Shown: positions 18,223 through 27,401, counted from the first letter of the stretch. The stretch: DNA of 64,000 bases from Paenibacillus hemerocallicola (GCF_006265175.1 NZ_VDCQ01000001.1:245383-309382); one strand, 5' to 3'. Numbers and translations: made by a program. The notes: a model not told the origin generated them from the sequence alone.

Positions 18223-18290
18223 TTGCCAAATGCTAGTGAAGTCTTTATAATGAGAAACGTTATCACTATAGTGATAATGATAATCATTAC
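18223..18290 (+). promoter_or_regulatory. SigA promoter with Fur box and overlapping palindrome
   Basis: TTGCCA (18223-18228), 17 bp spacer, TATAAT (18246-18251) form a near-consensus promoter. Just downstream a perfect 18-bp palindrome TTATCACTATAGTGATAA (18260-18277) runs into a Fur box TGATAATGATAATCATTA (18272-18289). Both lie at or after the expected start site (about 18258), ideal for iron-dependent repression of the siderophore operon. Confidence 0.8.
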
Positions 18291-18325
18291 CTACATAAAA
18301 GCAAGCTCGAAATCGGAAAGGGGTA

Positions 18326-18400
18326 ATGGAACGGATGCATTTGCACAACACACCCTTCGCTCTGGTACCGCCAGGAAATATCGGAGATGATACGGCGTGA
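18326..18400 (+). CDS. Possible leader peptide upstream of siderophore permease
   Basis: A 24-codon frame (MERMHLHNTPFALVPPGN...) with a strong site GGAAAGGGGT a few bases before its ATG, lying between the Fur box and the first permease, 40 bp before the latter. Too short for any family. It may be translated as a leader or be incidental. Confidence 0.3.
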   Translation: MERMHLHNTPFALVPPGNIGDDTA

Positions 18401-18440
18401 AGAAGCCGCGTAGGAACAGACAGACAGGCAGGGGACCGTT

Positions 18441-19448
18441 ATGCGGGCAAGAACGGTAGTACCTGTGGCGTTGCTGTCGGTTTCCCCGCTGTTGATCGTC
18501 TTGACGGTACTGATCTCCATCTTGTACGGGGCCGTCAATATCGATGCGAGAACGGTGTGGGAGGCAGTCTTTCATTTCGATCCCGGGAACGTCAACCATC
18601 AGATTATTGTAAGCTCCCGGCTGCCGAGAGCGCTCGGCGCGCTTCTGATCGGCGCTTTCCTGGCCGTATCGGGGGCACTCATGCAAGGGATGACGCGGAA
18701 CTATTTGGCTTCTCCATCGATTATGGGGGTATCCGACGGGTCGGCATTCGTCATAACGCTTTGCATGATTTTGTCTCCCGGAGCTTCGTCGCTCGAAATG
18801 ATGATGTTTTCCTTCATCGGCTCGGCGCTTGGAGTCGTACTCGTATTCGGGATGGCGTCGCTGCTTCCGGGAGGCATGTCGCCAGTGAGGATGGCTATTC
18901 TGGGGACGATTATCGGCACGTTTCTGAGCAGCGTATCGGCGGCGATGGCGACCTATTTCCAAACCTCGCTTAATGTGAGCTTCTGGTACAATGCCAGGCT
19001 ACATCAGATGAACCCGGATCTGATCAAGCTTGCCGTTCCGTTCGCGGTTATCGGAATCGCCATCTCGCTGTATATCTCCAGATCGGTCACGATCCTTTCT
19101 TTGGGGGATGAAGTATCCGCAGGACTCGGGCAAAGGACCGTACTCGTCAAGGCGGCTGCGCTCGGTGCCGTCGTCATCATGACGGGGGCGTCGGTGGCGA
19201 TGGCGGGGAAGATCGGCTTTATCGGACTCATCATTCCGCATATCACCCGGTTTCTGATCGGCGTCGACTACAAATGGATCGTTCCGTGCGCGGCGGTGCT
19301 GGGCGGCGTGTTTCTCGCGTTGTCCGACGTGCTGAGCCGGTTTATCAACTTTCCGTTCGAGACGCCGGTAGGCGTCGTTACCGCATTGGTCGGCGTACCG
19401 TTCTTCCTTTACTTGGCCCGCACGAGAGGAGGACGGAAGCATGCATAA
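18441..19448 (+). CDS. FecCD-type siderophore ABC transporter permease (first)
   Basis: A 335-residue FecCD permease with about nine hydrophobic segments. Family motifs SSRLPRALGALLIGAFLAVSGALMQGMTRNYLASPSIMG and the cytoplasmic coupling region IGFIGLIIPHITRFLIG are intact. It moves ferric siderophore through the membrane with the second permease (8-bp overlap) and the lipoprotein downstream. No cognate ATPase is encoded here. Start ATG follows GGGG (AGGGGACC). The order permease-permease-lipoprotein-esterase recalls the B. subtilis feu/besA genes for bacillibactin. Confidence 0.9.
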   Translation: MRARTVVPVALLSVSPLLIVLTVLISILYGAVNIDARTVWEAVFHFDPGNVNHQIIVSSRLPRALGALLIGAFLAVSGALMQGMTRNYLASPSIMGVSDGSAFVITLCMILSPGASSLEMMMFSFIGSALGVVLVFGMASLLPGGMSPVRMAILGTIIGTFLSSVSAAMATYFQTSLNVSFWYNARLHQMNPDLIKLAVPFAVIGIAISLYISRSVTILSLGDEVSAGLGQRTVLVKAAALGAVVIMTGASVAMAGKIGFIGLIIPHITRFLIGVDYKWIVPCAAVLGGVFLALSDVLSRFINFPFETPVGVVTALVGVPFFLYLARTRGGRKHA

Positions 19449-20481
19449 CGTCTCTTCCCGCCGCTATGCCGCCGTACTGCTCGGATGCTCCGCCATCATC
19501 GTAATCGCGATGTACGTAAGCTTGACGAACGGAGAGTTCGACATCTCGATCGGAGATACGGTTCGCACTCTGCTTCGGATCGATCCGAAGCCGGAACACG
19601 ATCTGGTTATTCTGGAGTTCCGGCTTCCCCGCATCGTCATTTCCGCCTTGGTCGGATTGGGGTTGGGGGTAGCGGGAGCGGTCATCCAAGGCGTTTCGCG
19701 GAACGCGCTGGCCGATCCCGGCATTCTCGGCATTAATGCGGGGGCGGGTGCCGCCATCGTCATTTTCTTGTTTTTCTTTCAAGGCGCGGTACGAGGGACG
19801 GGATGGACGGCCATCATGATGATGCCCCTATTCGGACTGGTCGGCGGATTGGGCGCAGCGGCATTGATTTATGCATTTGCCTGGAAGGACGGGAGGCTGG
19901 ACCCCCAGCGGCTCATTCTGGTGGGGATCGGGATCGCTTCGGGACTTGGCGCCATCACGCTTTATTTGTCCTTGAAGATGAAAGCCTCCGATTTCGAAAT
20001 GGCGACCGTATGGCTGAACGGAAGCATTTATAACGCGAACTGGAAATTTATCGCGACCATGCTGCCGTGGCTCATCGTCCTTATTCCGGTCATATGGAAA
20101 AAGAGCTATTATCTCGATCTGTTCCAATTGGAGGAAGACAGCGTCCGAAGCTTGGGCGTTGCAGCCGAGAAGGAAAAAGCGCTGCTGCTGCTGAGCAGCA
20201 TCGGCATCGTCAGCGCCTGCGTATCCGTGTCCGGCGGAATCGGTTTCATCGGCCTTATGGCTCCGCATATCGCCAAGCGGCTTGTGGGCCTGCGGCATAA
20301 GCGAATCGTACCCACTTGCGGGTTGATCGGCATGATGCTCGTCGTCGGCTCCGATTTTATCGCCAAAACGGTATTTTCGCCTGTGGAAATTCCCGTCGGC
20401 ATCGTCATCTCGATTATCGGCGTCCCTTATTTCATTTATTTGCTGTATCGCGGCAAAAAGGCGATGACCCAAAAAAATTGA
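19441..20481 (+). CDS. FecCD-type siderophore ABC transporter permease (second)
   Basis: A 346-residue partner permease. FRLPRIVISALVGLGLGVAGAVIQGVSRNALADPGILG and GGIGFIGLMAPHIAKRLVG are the FecCD signatures. The gene overlaps the first permease by 8 bp, implying coupled translation and a heterodimeric channel. The lipoprotein begins 20 bp later. Confidence 0.9.
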   Translation: MHNVSSRRYAAVLLGCSAIIVIAMYVSLTNGEFDISIGDTVRTLLRIDPKPEHDLVILEFRLPRIVISALVGLGLGVAGAVIQGVSRNALADPGILGINAGAGAAIVIFLFFFQGAVRGTGWTAIMMMPLFGLVGGLGAAALIYAFAWKDGRLDPQRLILVGIGIASGLGAITLYLSLKMKASDFEMATVWLNGSIYNANWKFIATMLPWLIVLIPVIWKKSYYLDLFQLEEDSVRSLGVAAEKEKALLLLSSIGIVSACVSVSGGIGFIGLMAPHIAKRLVGLRHKRIVPTCGLIGMMLVVGSDFIAKTVFSPVEIPVGIVISIIGVPYFIYLLYRGKKAMTQKN

Positions 20482-20501
20482 ACCAAAAGGAGAAACGAAT
20501 C

Positions 20502-21494
20502 ATGAGAACAAAGCTGGCAAGCATAGGAGCCCTAACATTACTCGCGGTCGTCCTGAGCGCCTGCGGAGGCAAGCAAGCCGACACGACCCAAGGCGCCGCG
20601 ACCCCGGCACAGCCGGCGGCCACGGCGCCGGTCGCCGCTCCGGCCGCGAACGAGCCCCGCACGATCAAATACTTGGACAAGGAATACAAAGTTCCGGCGA
20701 AGGCCGAGAATATTGTCATTACCGGCGCTTTGGAAGCAATGGAGGACGCGATCGTTCTGGACGTGAAGCCGAAGGGCGCGATTTCCGTCGGCGGCAAATT
20801 CCCTCCGATGTTCGCGGCCATTACGGGACAATCGCAATCGATCGGCGAGAAAACGCAGCCGAACCTGGAGACGATCGTCAAGCTGAAGCCGGACGTCATC
20901 CTCGGCACATCCAAATTTCCGGCCGAAACGGCCGAAAAGCTGACGAAGATCGCTACGACATTCCCGGTCAGCCACATCTCGACCCATTGGGAGGCGAATT
21001 TGCGTCTGCTGGGCGAGCTGACCGGCAAGCAGGCGAAAGCCGAAGAAGTGCTAAAGCAGTATAAAGCGGATACGGAAGCGGCCAAAAAACAGCTCGGAGA
21101 GAAATTAAAAGACAAAAAAGTAGTCGCCATCCGCGTCCGTTCGGGAAATATCGCGATATATCCGGCAGACGTATTTTTCAACCCGTCGCTTTATACCGAT
21201 CTCGGCTTGGCCGTGCCGGAGGAAGTGAAGGCTGCCAAGGCGCAAGAGACGCTATCGGTCGAGAAATTTGCACAGATGAATCCCGACTACTTGTTCATTC
21301 AGTTTTCCGAGGACGAAAATACGGATAAGCCTACCGCACTCCAGGATTTGCAGAACAATCCGATTATTAAAAGCACGAACGCGTTCAAAAACGGCAAAGT
21401 GTTCGTCAATGTCGTCGATCCTCTCGCACAGGGCGGTACGGCATGGAGCAAAATCAATTTCCTTAAGGCGGCAGTAACAAACCTGTCCAAATAA
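20502..21494 (+). CDS. Siderophore-binding lipoprotein of ABC importer
   Basis: A 330-residue substrate-binding protein with a lipoprotein signal (lipobox LSAC, Cys at about residue 21), then a Pro/Ala-rich tether of about 30 residues, then a FepB/FeuA-like two-lobed domain (PNLETIVKLKPDVILGT, AVPEEVKAAKAQETLSVEKFAQMNPDYLFIQF). It captures ferric siderophore at the cell surface for the two permeases. Strong site AAAGGAG before the ATG. Confidence 0.88.
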   Translation: MRTKLASIGALTLLAVVLSACGGKQADTTQGAATPAQPAATAPVAAPAANEPRTIKYLDKEYKVPAKAENIVITGALEAMEDAIVLDVKPKGAISVGGKFPPMFAAITGQSQSIGEKTQPNLETIVKLKPDVILGTSKFPAETAEKLTKIATTFPVSHISTHWEANLRLLGELTGKQAKAEEVLKQYKADTEAAKKQLGEKLKDKKVVAIRVRSGNIAIYPADVFFNPSLYTDLGLAVPEEVKAAKAQETLSVEKFAQMNPDYLFIQFSEDENTDKPTALQDLQNNPIIKSTNAFKNGKVFVNVVDPLAQGGTAWSKINFLKAAVTNLSK

Positions 21495-21505
21495 CGGCGA
21501 ATCGG

Positions 21506-22249
21506 GTGAAACGGACGAGTATGAATCTGGCAAGAAAAGAGACGTTCGAGGGACGCGGCATCCTCATTTACTTGCCACCCTCCTATGCGAAGGGGGAGAA
21601 CCGCTATCCGGTACTTTACGTCCATGACGGAGGCTATTTGTTCGAAGACTGTGCGAACTGGCTGCAGCATCTCATTGCGATCGGCAGCATTCCCGAAGTC
21701 GTTTATGTGGGGGTCGAGACGGACAATCGCAACGAAGAGTATACGCCATGGCCGGCCAAAGCTCTCGTGGAAGGCAGGCCGGATTTCGGCGGGAAAAGCC
21801 CGGAGTACATCGCCTTTCTGGCGGACCGGCTGAAGCCGCATATCGACAGTCGGTATCGGACGCTGCAATCCCCGGAGCATACCGGAATCGTCGGAGCTTC
21901 TTTCGGCGGACTCGTCTCGTTGCATGCCGCATACTTGCGTCCAGACGTGTTCGGAGCGGTCGGTTCTTTATCCGGTTCGTACTGGTACGATGGCTATCTC
22001 GACTACATGCGAGAACAGCCTCAGCCTCCTCGGGTACGGAAGCTATTCATGTCCGTAGGCGACTGCGAGGGGATATACAAAGATAATATCCAGAAATGGA
22101 TGGTGCCGAATACGATAAAAGCCCGCGACCTATTGCTGGAGCAAGGGCTTCCCGCACAAAGCCTGAAATTCGTCATCGATGCAGGCGCTACGCACGACTC
22201 CGTCTTCTTCATCAAGCAGCTTCCTGAAGCGATTCGTTGGTTTTTTTGA
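21506..22249 (+). CDS. Alpha/beta hydrolase, putative siderophore esterase (BesA/IroE-like)
   Basis: A roughly 247-residue esterase of the esterase-D/Fes/BesA group. The nucleophile elbow GASFGG holds the Ser (about residue 134), YLPPSYAKGENRYPVLYVHDGG is the typical N-terminal core and the catalytic His is likely in GATHDSVFF. No signal peptide, so cytoplasmic. Last gene of the Fur-controlled import operon, 11 bp after the lipoprotein: it should cut the imported ferric siderophore, probably a trilactone, to free iron. The start may be GTG 21506 or ATG 21521. Confidence 0.8.
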   Translation: MKRTSMNLARKETFEGRGILIYLPPSYAKGENRYPVLYVHDGGYLFEDCANWLQHLIAIGSIPEVVYVGVETDNRNEEYTPWPAKALVEGRPDFGGKSPEYIAFLADRLKPHIDSRYRTLQSPEHTGIVGASFGGLVSLHAAYLRPDVFGAVGSLSGSYWYDGYLDYMREQPQPPRVRKLFMSVGDCEGIYKDNIQKWMVPNTIKARDLLLEQGLPAQSLKFVIDAGATHDSVFFIKQLPEAIRWFF

Positions 22250-22264
22250 TAAAGCAGCCGACAT

Positions 22265-22304
22265 ACACCGTGATCCGAGCTTTAATTCGGAAACGGTGTT
22301 TTTT
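22265..22304 (+). terminator. Terminator of the siderophore operon
   Basis: ACACCGT (22265-22271) pairs with ACGGTGT (22293-22299), an inner CCGA/TCGG adds to the stem, and a T run follows. Confidence 0.8.
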
Positions 22305-22458
22305 ATCCTTGAACTCATTGGTTAGTTTCCCTTCTCCAGGCGGGATTTCACTAAACGGATAATGTCACTCGCCATTCGTCGATTTTTCATATTGTCGATC
22401 CAGCTGCAGCTAGTATAGACTAGTATTTGGAAATGCCGAACGAATGGGGGATAGGGCT

Positions 22459-23403
22459 GTGGAACGAATCGGGGTTCAATCGGTAGTGTTGGGCATTCCG
22501 GTCCCTGGCGACGACTACGATCGTGCGATCGAATGGTATGTAGACGTATTGGGCTGCGAGCTTGTATGGAAAATGGGCATCGCCCAAGTCCGGCTTCCGA
22601 GCGGACAGAAGCTGTTGATCTTCTCGCCCGAGGACGATTCCGAGAGCATTTGGTTCGTTGGCAACGAGAAGGATCATCCCGGTTTCTCGGTTCAATTCGT
22701 TACGCCGGACATACGCAAGCTCCGGGAGAAATTGATCGACAGCGGTGCCCGTGCGGGAGAAGTGCTCAAGGGGGGCGGCGGCGGCTTGGATATGAAGTTT
22801 CAAGATCCGTTCGGCAACCGCTATTGGGCGATAGAAAATCCGAAGCCGGGTTCGGTGCCGGCCGCTTTGCGCGATCGGGAAGACAGGAAGTCTTTGTTCA
22901 AGGAAGAGATGGTCGGATCGGAACGAATTCGGCTTCGGCTGACCGAGCAAACGGATCTGGATTTCGTCCTGGAAGTCGAGAGCGCCGAAGAAAACAGAGC
23001 CTACATCGGCCAATGGACGACGGAGCAGCATTCGGACGCTGTCGGCAGCCCCGATCTCGCCCATCTTATCGTCACCGATCGGCATACTGGGGAACGGATC
23101 GGCTATGTGATGTTGAACGGATTGAACAAGCATTCGCAATCGATCGAATTGAAGCGGCTCGTTATCGTGTCCAAAGGAGAAGGATACGGTACCGACGTTC
23201 TGGAAGTCGTCAAGAAGCTTGCTTTCGCCCATTGGAACGTTCGCCGGCTGTGGTTGGACGTGCGTACCGAAAACGTACGAGCGGAACGATTATATGCGTC
23301 GCTGGGTTTCCGTCAGGAAGGCATACTGAGGGATTGCGAGTTCGTGGACGGCCGTTTCGTCTCTTTGCAAATCATGTCGATGCTGAGGGACGAATACGTC
23401 TGA
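22459..23403 (+). CDS. VOC (glyoxalase/bleomycin-resistance fold) - GNAT acetyltransferase fusion
   Basis: Two domains in one 314-residue chain. Residues about 1-120 are a VOC domain (IGVQSVVLGIPVPGDDYDRAIEWYVDVLG ... FQDPFGNRYWAIENP). Residues about 150-314 are a GNAT of the RimJ/RimL type (IRLRLTEQTDLDFVLEVE, LKRLVIVSKGEGYGTDVLEVVKKLAF, LDVRTENVRAERLYASLGFRQEG). GNATs acetylate amines with acetyl-CoA; VOC domains bind metals or small molecules. The GTG at 22459 (GGGGGAT site) is preferred to the ATG at 22444. Single gene with its own terminator. The substrate is unknown. Confidence 0.85.
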   Translation: MERIGVQSVVLGIPVPGDDYDRAIEWYVDVLGCELVWKMGIAQVRLPSGQKLLIFSPEDDSESIWFVGNEKDHPGFSVQFVTPDIRKLREKLIDSGARAGEVLKGGGGGLDMKFQDPFGNRYWAIENPKPGSVPAALRDREDRKSLFKEEMVGSERIRLRLTEQTDLDFVLEVESAEENRAYIGQWTTEQHSDAVGSPDLAHLIVTDRHTGERIGYVMLNGLNKHSQSIELKRLVIVSKGEGYGTDVLEVVKKLAFAHWNVRRLWLDVRTENVRAERLYASLGFRQEGILRDCEFVDGRFVSLQIMSMLRDEYV

Positions 23404-23411
23404 GCGAACGA

Positions 23412-23450
23412 ACGGCAGATTGCTCCGGAATGAGCAGCCTGCCGTTTTTT
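23412..23450 (+). terminator. Terminator of the VOC-GNAT gene
   Basis: ACGGCAG/CTGCCGT stem with an inner GCTC/GAGC stem and six T. Confidence 0.85.
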
Positions 23451-23467
23451 CTGTTCACTGCACCGGA

Positions 23468-24436
23468 TTACCGGCTACCGCCGACGAGCTTGCGAAGCGC
23501 TTCTTCCGTAACGACCACCGGTTCCATTGATACGTTCGCCGGTTCGAATTCGGGAATAAGCTCGGAAGCCTTCGCCGGCTCGGGACGATCGAGAAGTCCG
23601 CTCCAATACGCAAGCCAACCGATGATTGCTTCCGGCCGAACGCCGGCCGCTCTCATGCCGGCGACATTAATAACGTCGTCCCGTTTTGCCAGCCGTTGTC
23701 CGTCCGGTCCGAATAGTAGCGGCACGTGGGCGAAGCTCGGGGCGGGCAAGCCTAGCGCTTCGTACAGCGATAGTTGACGCGGCGTCGAGTCGAGCAGGTC
23801 CGAACCCCGTAAAACGTCGGTTATTTCCATCGCTGCGTCATCAATAACGACCGCAAGCTGATAACCGTATATGCCGTCTGCGCGCTTGACTACGAAATCG
23901 CCCCCGGCGCCCGCGGAAAAATACTGCGTCCCCATCAAGGCGTCCACGAAATGAAGCGGCCGGTCCGGCATTGCGAAGCGCAAGGAGGGCGATTTCACGG
24001 CGGCTCTGTCAGCAAGTTCCCGAGCCGTACGATGCCTGCAGGTGCCGGGATAGGCCGGTCCTTCGGAAGAGAGGCCGTGCGGGGCGCTGGCGATTGCGGC
24101 CAGCTCGGCACGAGAGCAATAGCAGGGATATAGCCGTCCTTCGCTCATCAAGCGTACTATTGCCTCTTCATAGCGTTGTTCCCGTCTGCTCTGTACGTAC
24201 GGTCCGAATACTCCCCCTACATCGGGTCCTTCGTCCCAGTCTATTCCGAGCCAGCGAAGATCCTCGATTACGGCTTCGGCCAACCCCGGTCTGGAACGGG
24301 GCTTGTCGATATCTTCCATGCGCAGGATGAAGGCCCCGCCGGCGGAGCGCATCTGCAGCCAAGCGAGCAGGGCGGTACGGGCATTGCCGATATGCAGTCT
24401 GCCTGAAGGGGTCGGAGCAAAACGTCCTCGTCTCAT
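23468..24436 (-). CDS. gluQ: Glutamyl-Q tRNA(Asp) synthetase
   Basis: A 322-residue truncated GluRS paralogue (YadB/GluQRS): [21 protein letters not shown] with the HIGN motif, [12 protein letters not shown], a zinc site YPCYCSR ... GTCRHR, and LAKRDD in place of KMSKS. It lacks the anticodon-binding domain. GluQRS charges glutamate onto queuosine at position 34 of tRNA-Asp. It lies 93 bp downstream of, and in the same direction as, the tRNA-Asp gene. The start may be ATG 24436 (used here) or ATG 24445; upstream codons overlap no known domain. Confidence 0.92.
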   Translation of the reverse strand: MRRGRFAPTPSGRLHIGNARTALLAWLQMRSAGGAFILRMEDIDKPRSRPGLAEAVIEDLRWLGIDWDEGPDVGGVFGPYVQSRREQRYEEAIVRLMSEGRLYPCYCSRAELAAIASAPHGLSSEGPAYPGTCRHRTARELADRAAVKSPSLRFAMPDRPLHFVDALMGTQYFSAGAGGDFVVKRADGIYGYQLAVVIDDAAMEITDVLRGSDLLDSTPRQLSLYEALGLPAPSFAHVPLLFGPDGQRLAKRDDVINVAGMRAAGVRPEAIIGWLAYWSGLLDRPEPAKASELIPEFEPANVSMEPVVVTEEALRKLVGGSR

Positions 24437-24529
24437 GCCAATCATCGCCTTATTCGGGTATATACAAAAATAAGATGCTTGCGCATCTCGTTGGTTGCCG
24501 TTAATTACATGCATGGAGAAAAGGTCGAA

Positions 24530-24606
24530 TGGCGGAGCTGACGGGATTCGAACCCGCGGTCTCCTGCGTGACAGGCAGGCATGTTAGGCCTCTACACCAC
24601 AGCTCC
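24530..24606 (-). tRNA. tRNA-Asp (anticodon GTC)
   Basis: Reading the minus strand, the acceptor GGAGCTG pairs with CAGCTCC, discriminator G, and CCA is encoded. The anticodon stem CCTGC/GCAGG encloses the loop CTGTCAC, anticodon GTC. The T arm contains GGTTCGAATCC. The body is 74 nt plus CCA. The anticodon is the type that carries queuosine and is the target of GluQRS. Confidence 0.97.
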
Positions 24607-24744
24607 GTGTTCCTGAAGACAAGGTATATATTACCACGGACGCGCAGATTCACGCAACCCGCTTATTACACTGCCGGAAAGTGCGGCGCCAGCAAACGAA
24701 CCTGGCCGACGCCGCCTTATCCGAGCGTAAAAGGCGAGAATCGA

Positions 24745-25200
24745 TTATATTTTCAAGCTGACTATGAGCACGATAGAGAGGATGAGGACCATAATGCTTG
24801 CGGACGCGGTCCTATAGCCGGTCAACGTAACGGCTTGTCCGGCAGCAGCGATCAGACGTTTCCTTGCTTTTCGACCCAGGATGCCCGTCCATGCGAGTGC
24901 AAGCAGTATAACCGTTCCTCCGCCCTTCTCCATGATTTCAAGCCAGAGAGGCTTATCCTGACCCAAATCCATGTCGATTATCATGAACACTCCGCTGATA
25001 AGAACGATTGCCGCGGCGGGGTGGGCGAGCATGCCGAAGACGCGGATGATCCGACTGGCGAATGGATTGGCATGGGCGGTTGCCGCCCCGGATTGTTTGT
25101 ACAGCATCGGCAATATAACGACTACAGCCAGTAAAGCTCCGAGCCAAACCATCAAACCCGCAAGATGCAGAAATAACAAGAAACCGAACAAAATCATCAT
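24745..25200 (-). CDS. Four-helix CopD-like membrane protein
   Basis: A 151-residue integral membrane protein with four hydrophobic segments (about residues 2-27, 53-75, 90-107, 128-150). The N-terminal LHLAGLMVWLGALL resembles the His-containing first helices of CopD-like or DUF2269-type proteins, which may bind haem or copper. Its ATG overlaps the stop of the MMPL gene (ATGA), so the two are translationally coupled. Function unknown. Confidence 0.65.
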   Translation of the reverse strand: MMILFGFLLFLHLAGLMVWLGALLAVVVILPMLYKQSGAATAHANPFASRIIRVFGMLAHPAAAIVLISGVFMIIDMDLGQDKPLWLEIMEKGGGTVILLALAWTGILGRKARKRLIAAAGQAVTLTGYRTASASIMVLILSIVLIVSLKI

Positions 25201-27401
25201 CCTCCTCTGGGTGTATCGCTAGCGAAACGATTGCCGATCAGTGCCATTAACGCCGGGAGCAGCATGCCTCTTACGAGAAACGTATCCAATATAATCCCGA
25301 TAGCCATCATGGAACCGAACAAATACAGCTCTTGAAGCGGCTGTGTGATGAGCACGCAGAAGGTGGCCGCGAGTATGAGGCCGGCAGAGGAGATAACGCC
25401 GCCCGTTAACGAGACGCCCCTGCTGACCGCTTCCTTCCACGCATACTTGCTTGCTTCTTCCCGGATTCGCGATACCAGCATAATATTGTAGTCGACGCCC
25501 AAGGCGATCAAGAATACGAAAGTGTATACGGGCAGGCGGTAGCTGATGGAATCGAAGCCGAGCCCGTCGTGAAACAACATCCACCCGAAGCCCAGCGTCG
25601 CCGTATAAGATAGCAGCATCGTGGCCATCATCGTAATCGCCATCACGACCGACCTGGCTTGGAAAGCGAGCATAATCGTGATCAGAATGGCAATCAACGA
25701 GAAGATTACGATCGTGTCCCGCCGGTTTATCGCTTTCACATCATACTGCTCCGCCGTCTGTCCGGCGAAGTGCAGGGAGGCGTTCGAAGGATCGAAGCCG
25801 CTTTCCTGCAGCATGGACGTGCTTGCTTCCCGCCATTTGCCGATCAAGCTCAAGGATGCCGGTGCGTAAGGATCATCCGACAATGTCGCTTGAAGCATCA
25901 CGGCATGCTTCCGGTCTGACAAAAAATTTCTCGGCAAAGCCGCATTTGCCGCCGTCAACTGAGGCGTTATTTCTGGCGTGACCGAATGAACGCCCCCATG
26001 CTTTTGGATAGACTCGGTCAAGGCGGTCAATTTTCCGGAAAAGGCAGAATCGAGCACGATTTCGGATTCTGTCTTCAAAATGACCGATACGGGAGCCAAT
26101 TGGCCGGGAGGAAAGCGCTGCTTCAACAATTCGAACCCTGTCCGGGACGATACGTTGTCCGGAAATGAATTCAACAAATTGAAAGAGTACTTTATCGACC
26201 CGATGTTTAAAGAACCCGCTGCAAGCAAGAGGAGCAGCACTCCCGCCGTTATAGCGGGCTTCTTCGTTACGAACGTTCCCGCACCGCTCCAAAATCCGGT
26301 TGGCTGCACGGAACGATCCCGCCGCTTCGGCACATAAGGCCAGAATACGTTCCTCCCCAGTATGGCGAATAGGGCAGGAATCAATGTCAGCCCTGCGAGC
26401 ACAATAACGGCCATTGCCACGGAAAATACCGGCGCGAAGTGATGGTATGGTTTGAACGCGGCGGCGAATAACGTCAGCATTGCCGCCAGAACCGTACCGC
26501 CGCTGAATAGGATCGGCTCCGCCACATGGGTAAGCGCCGATTTCATCGCATCATAAGAGGAAGCGTTGCTTCCCAGCTCTTCCTTGTAGCGCGCCAATAG
26601 GAAAAGGCAATAATCGGTCAGCACGGCAAATAGAAGGATCATCATGATCGAGAGAGCTTGCTTGTCAACGAGAAACCAGCCGTTTTTGCCGGACAATCCC
26701 AACAAGCGGTCCACGACCTGATAGACGGCCCCCGAAATGACTAACGGTATGACGGCAAGAAGCGGGGAACGGTAAATGACAACGAGAATGATTAGAATGA
26801 GTGCGATCGTAGCTAACATCAATACGAGATCCGCATTTTTGAACAAGGCTATCGTATCGGCCGCGATCGCGGCCGGCCCGGTCATCTCGAGCCGCAAACG
26901 GCTCGAACCGGTTTGCTCCGCGTAGGCACGGATTTGCCGCAGCGTATCGTAAATTTGATCGGACGCCAAATCCTTCTCCAGAGCGGCATTCAGGATGAGT
27001 GTCGTTTGATCGTCCGACGCCATTTTTTGTCGAACCGACTGTGGAAGCTGATGATAAGGAATGGCGCTGGCCACATGCTCCGGCTTCCTGTCGGATGAGA
27101 GCCACTTGCTGATCTCCTCGACCCCGGCCCGTTCCTCTTCGGTGATTGGGGTAGGCGCATGAAAAACGAGCAGTACGGGGAGTCCTTCGTCGGAAGGGAA
27201 CTGTTCTTGCGCAATATGCCGTGCAACGGCAGAAGGGGTGTCGTCCTTTATGCTGCCTTCTCCGCTGCTCACGGCATACTTTTTGGCGCCAGGCGCAGCG
27301 ACGCTTAGAGCGACGATGACAAGCAGCCACACGATCAACGTCAGCTTGGCTCCCCTTGGAGTGGCGATGATTCGGGCCAATTTGCTGAAGGGACTACTCA
27401 T
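25197..27401 (-). CDS. MMPL/RND family exporter
   Basis: A 734-residue transporter of the MMPL (YdfJ-like) class: TM1 near residue 25, a large outer domain (about 45-190), six TM segments, GVDYNIMLVSRIREE and TDYCLFLLARYKEE (conserved Asp of the proton relay in both halves), a second outer domain, and a final six TM. These proteins export lipids or amphiphilic drugs with proton motive force. It follows the two-component genes by 111 bp; direct repeats there suggest control by that system, similar in logic to B. subtilis YdfHI/YdfJ. The substrate is not predictable. Confidence 0.88.
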   Translation of the reverse strand: MSSPFSKLARIIATPRGAKLTLIVWLLVIVALSVAAPGAKKYAVSSGEGSIKDDTPSAVARHIAQEQFPSDEGLPVLLVFHAPTPITEEERAGVEEISKWLSSDRKPEHVASAIPYHQLPQSVRQKMASDDQTTLILNAALEKDLASDQIYDTLRQIRAYAEQTGSSRLRLEMTGPAAIAADTIALFKNADLVLMLATIALILIILVVIYRSPLLAVIPLVISGAVYQVVDRLLGLSGKNGWFLVDKQALSIMMILLFAVLTDYCLFLLARYKEELGSNASSYDAMKSALTHVAEPILFSGGTVLAAMLTLFAAAFKPYHHFAPVFSVAMAVIVLAGLTLIPALFAILGRNVFWPYVPKRRDRSVQPTGFWSGAGTFVTKKPAITAGVLLLLLAAGSLNIGSIKYSFNLLNSFPDNVSSRTGFELLKQRFPPGQLAPVSVILKTESEIVLDSAFSGKLTALTESIQKHGGVHSVTPEITPQLTAANAALPRNFLSDRKHAVMLQATLSDDPYAPASLSLIGKWREASTSMLQESGFDPSNASLHFAGQTAEQYDVKAINRRDTIVIFSLIAILITIMLAFQARSVVMAITMMATMLLSYTATLGFGWMLFHDGLGFDSISYRLPVYTFVFLIALGVDYNIMLVSRIREEASKYAWKEAVSRGVSLTGGVISSAGLILAATFCVLITQPLQELYLFGSMMAIGIILDTFLVRGMLLPALMALIGNRFASDTPRGG

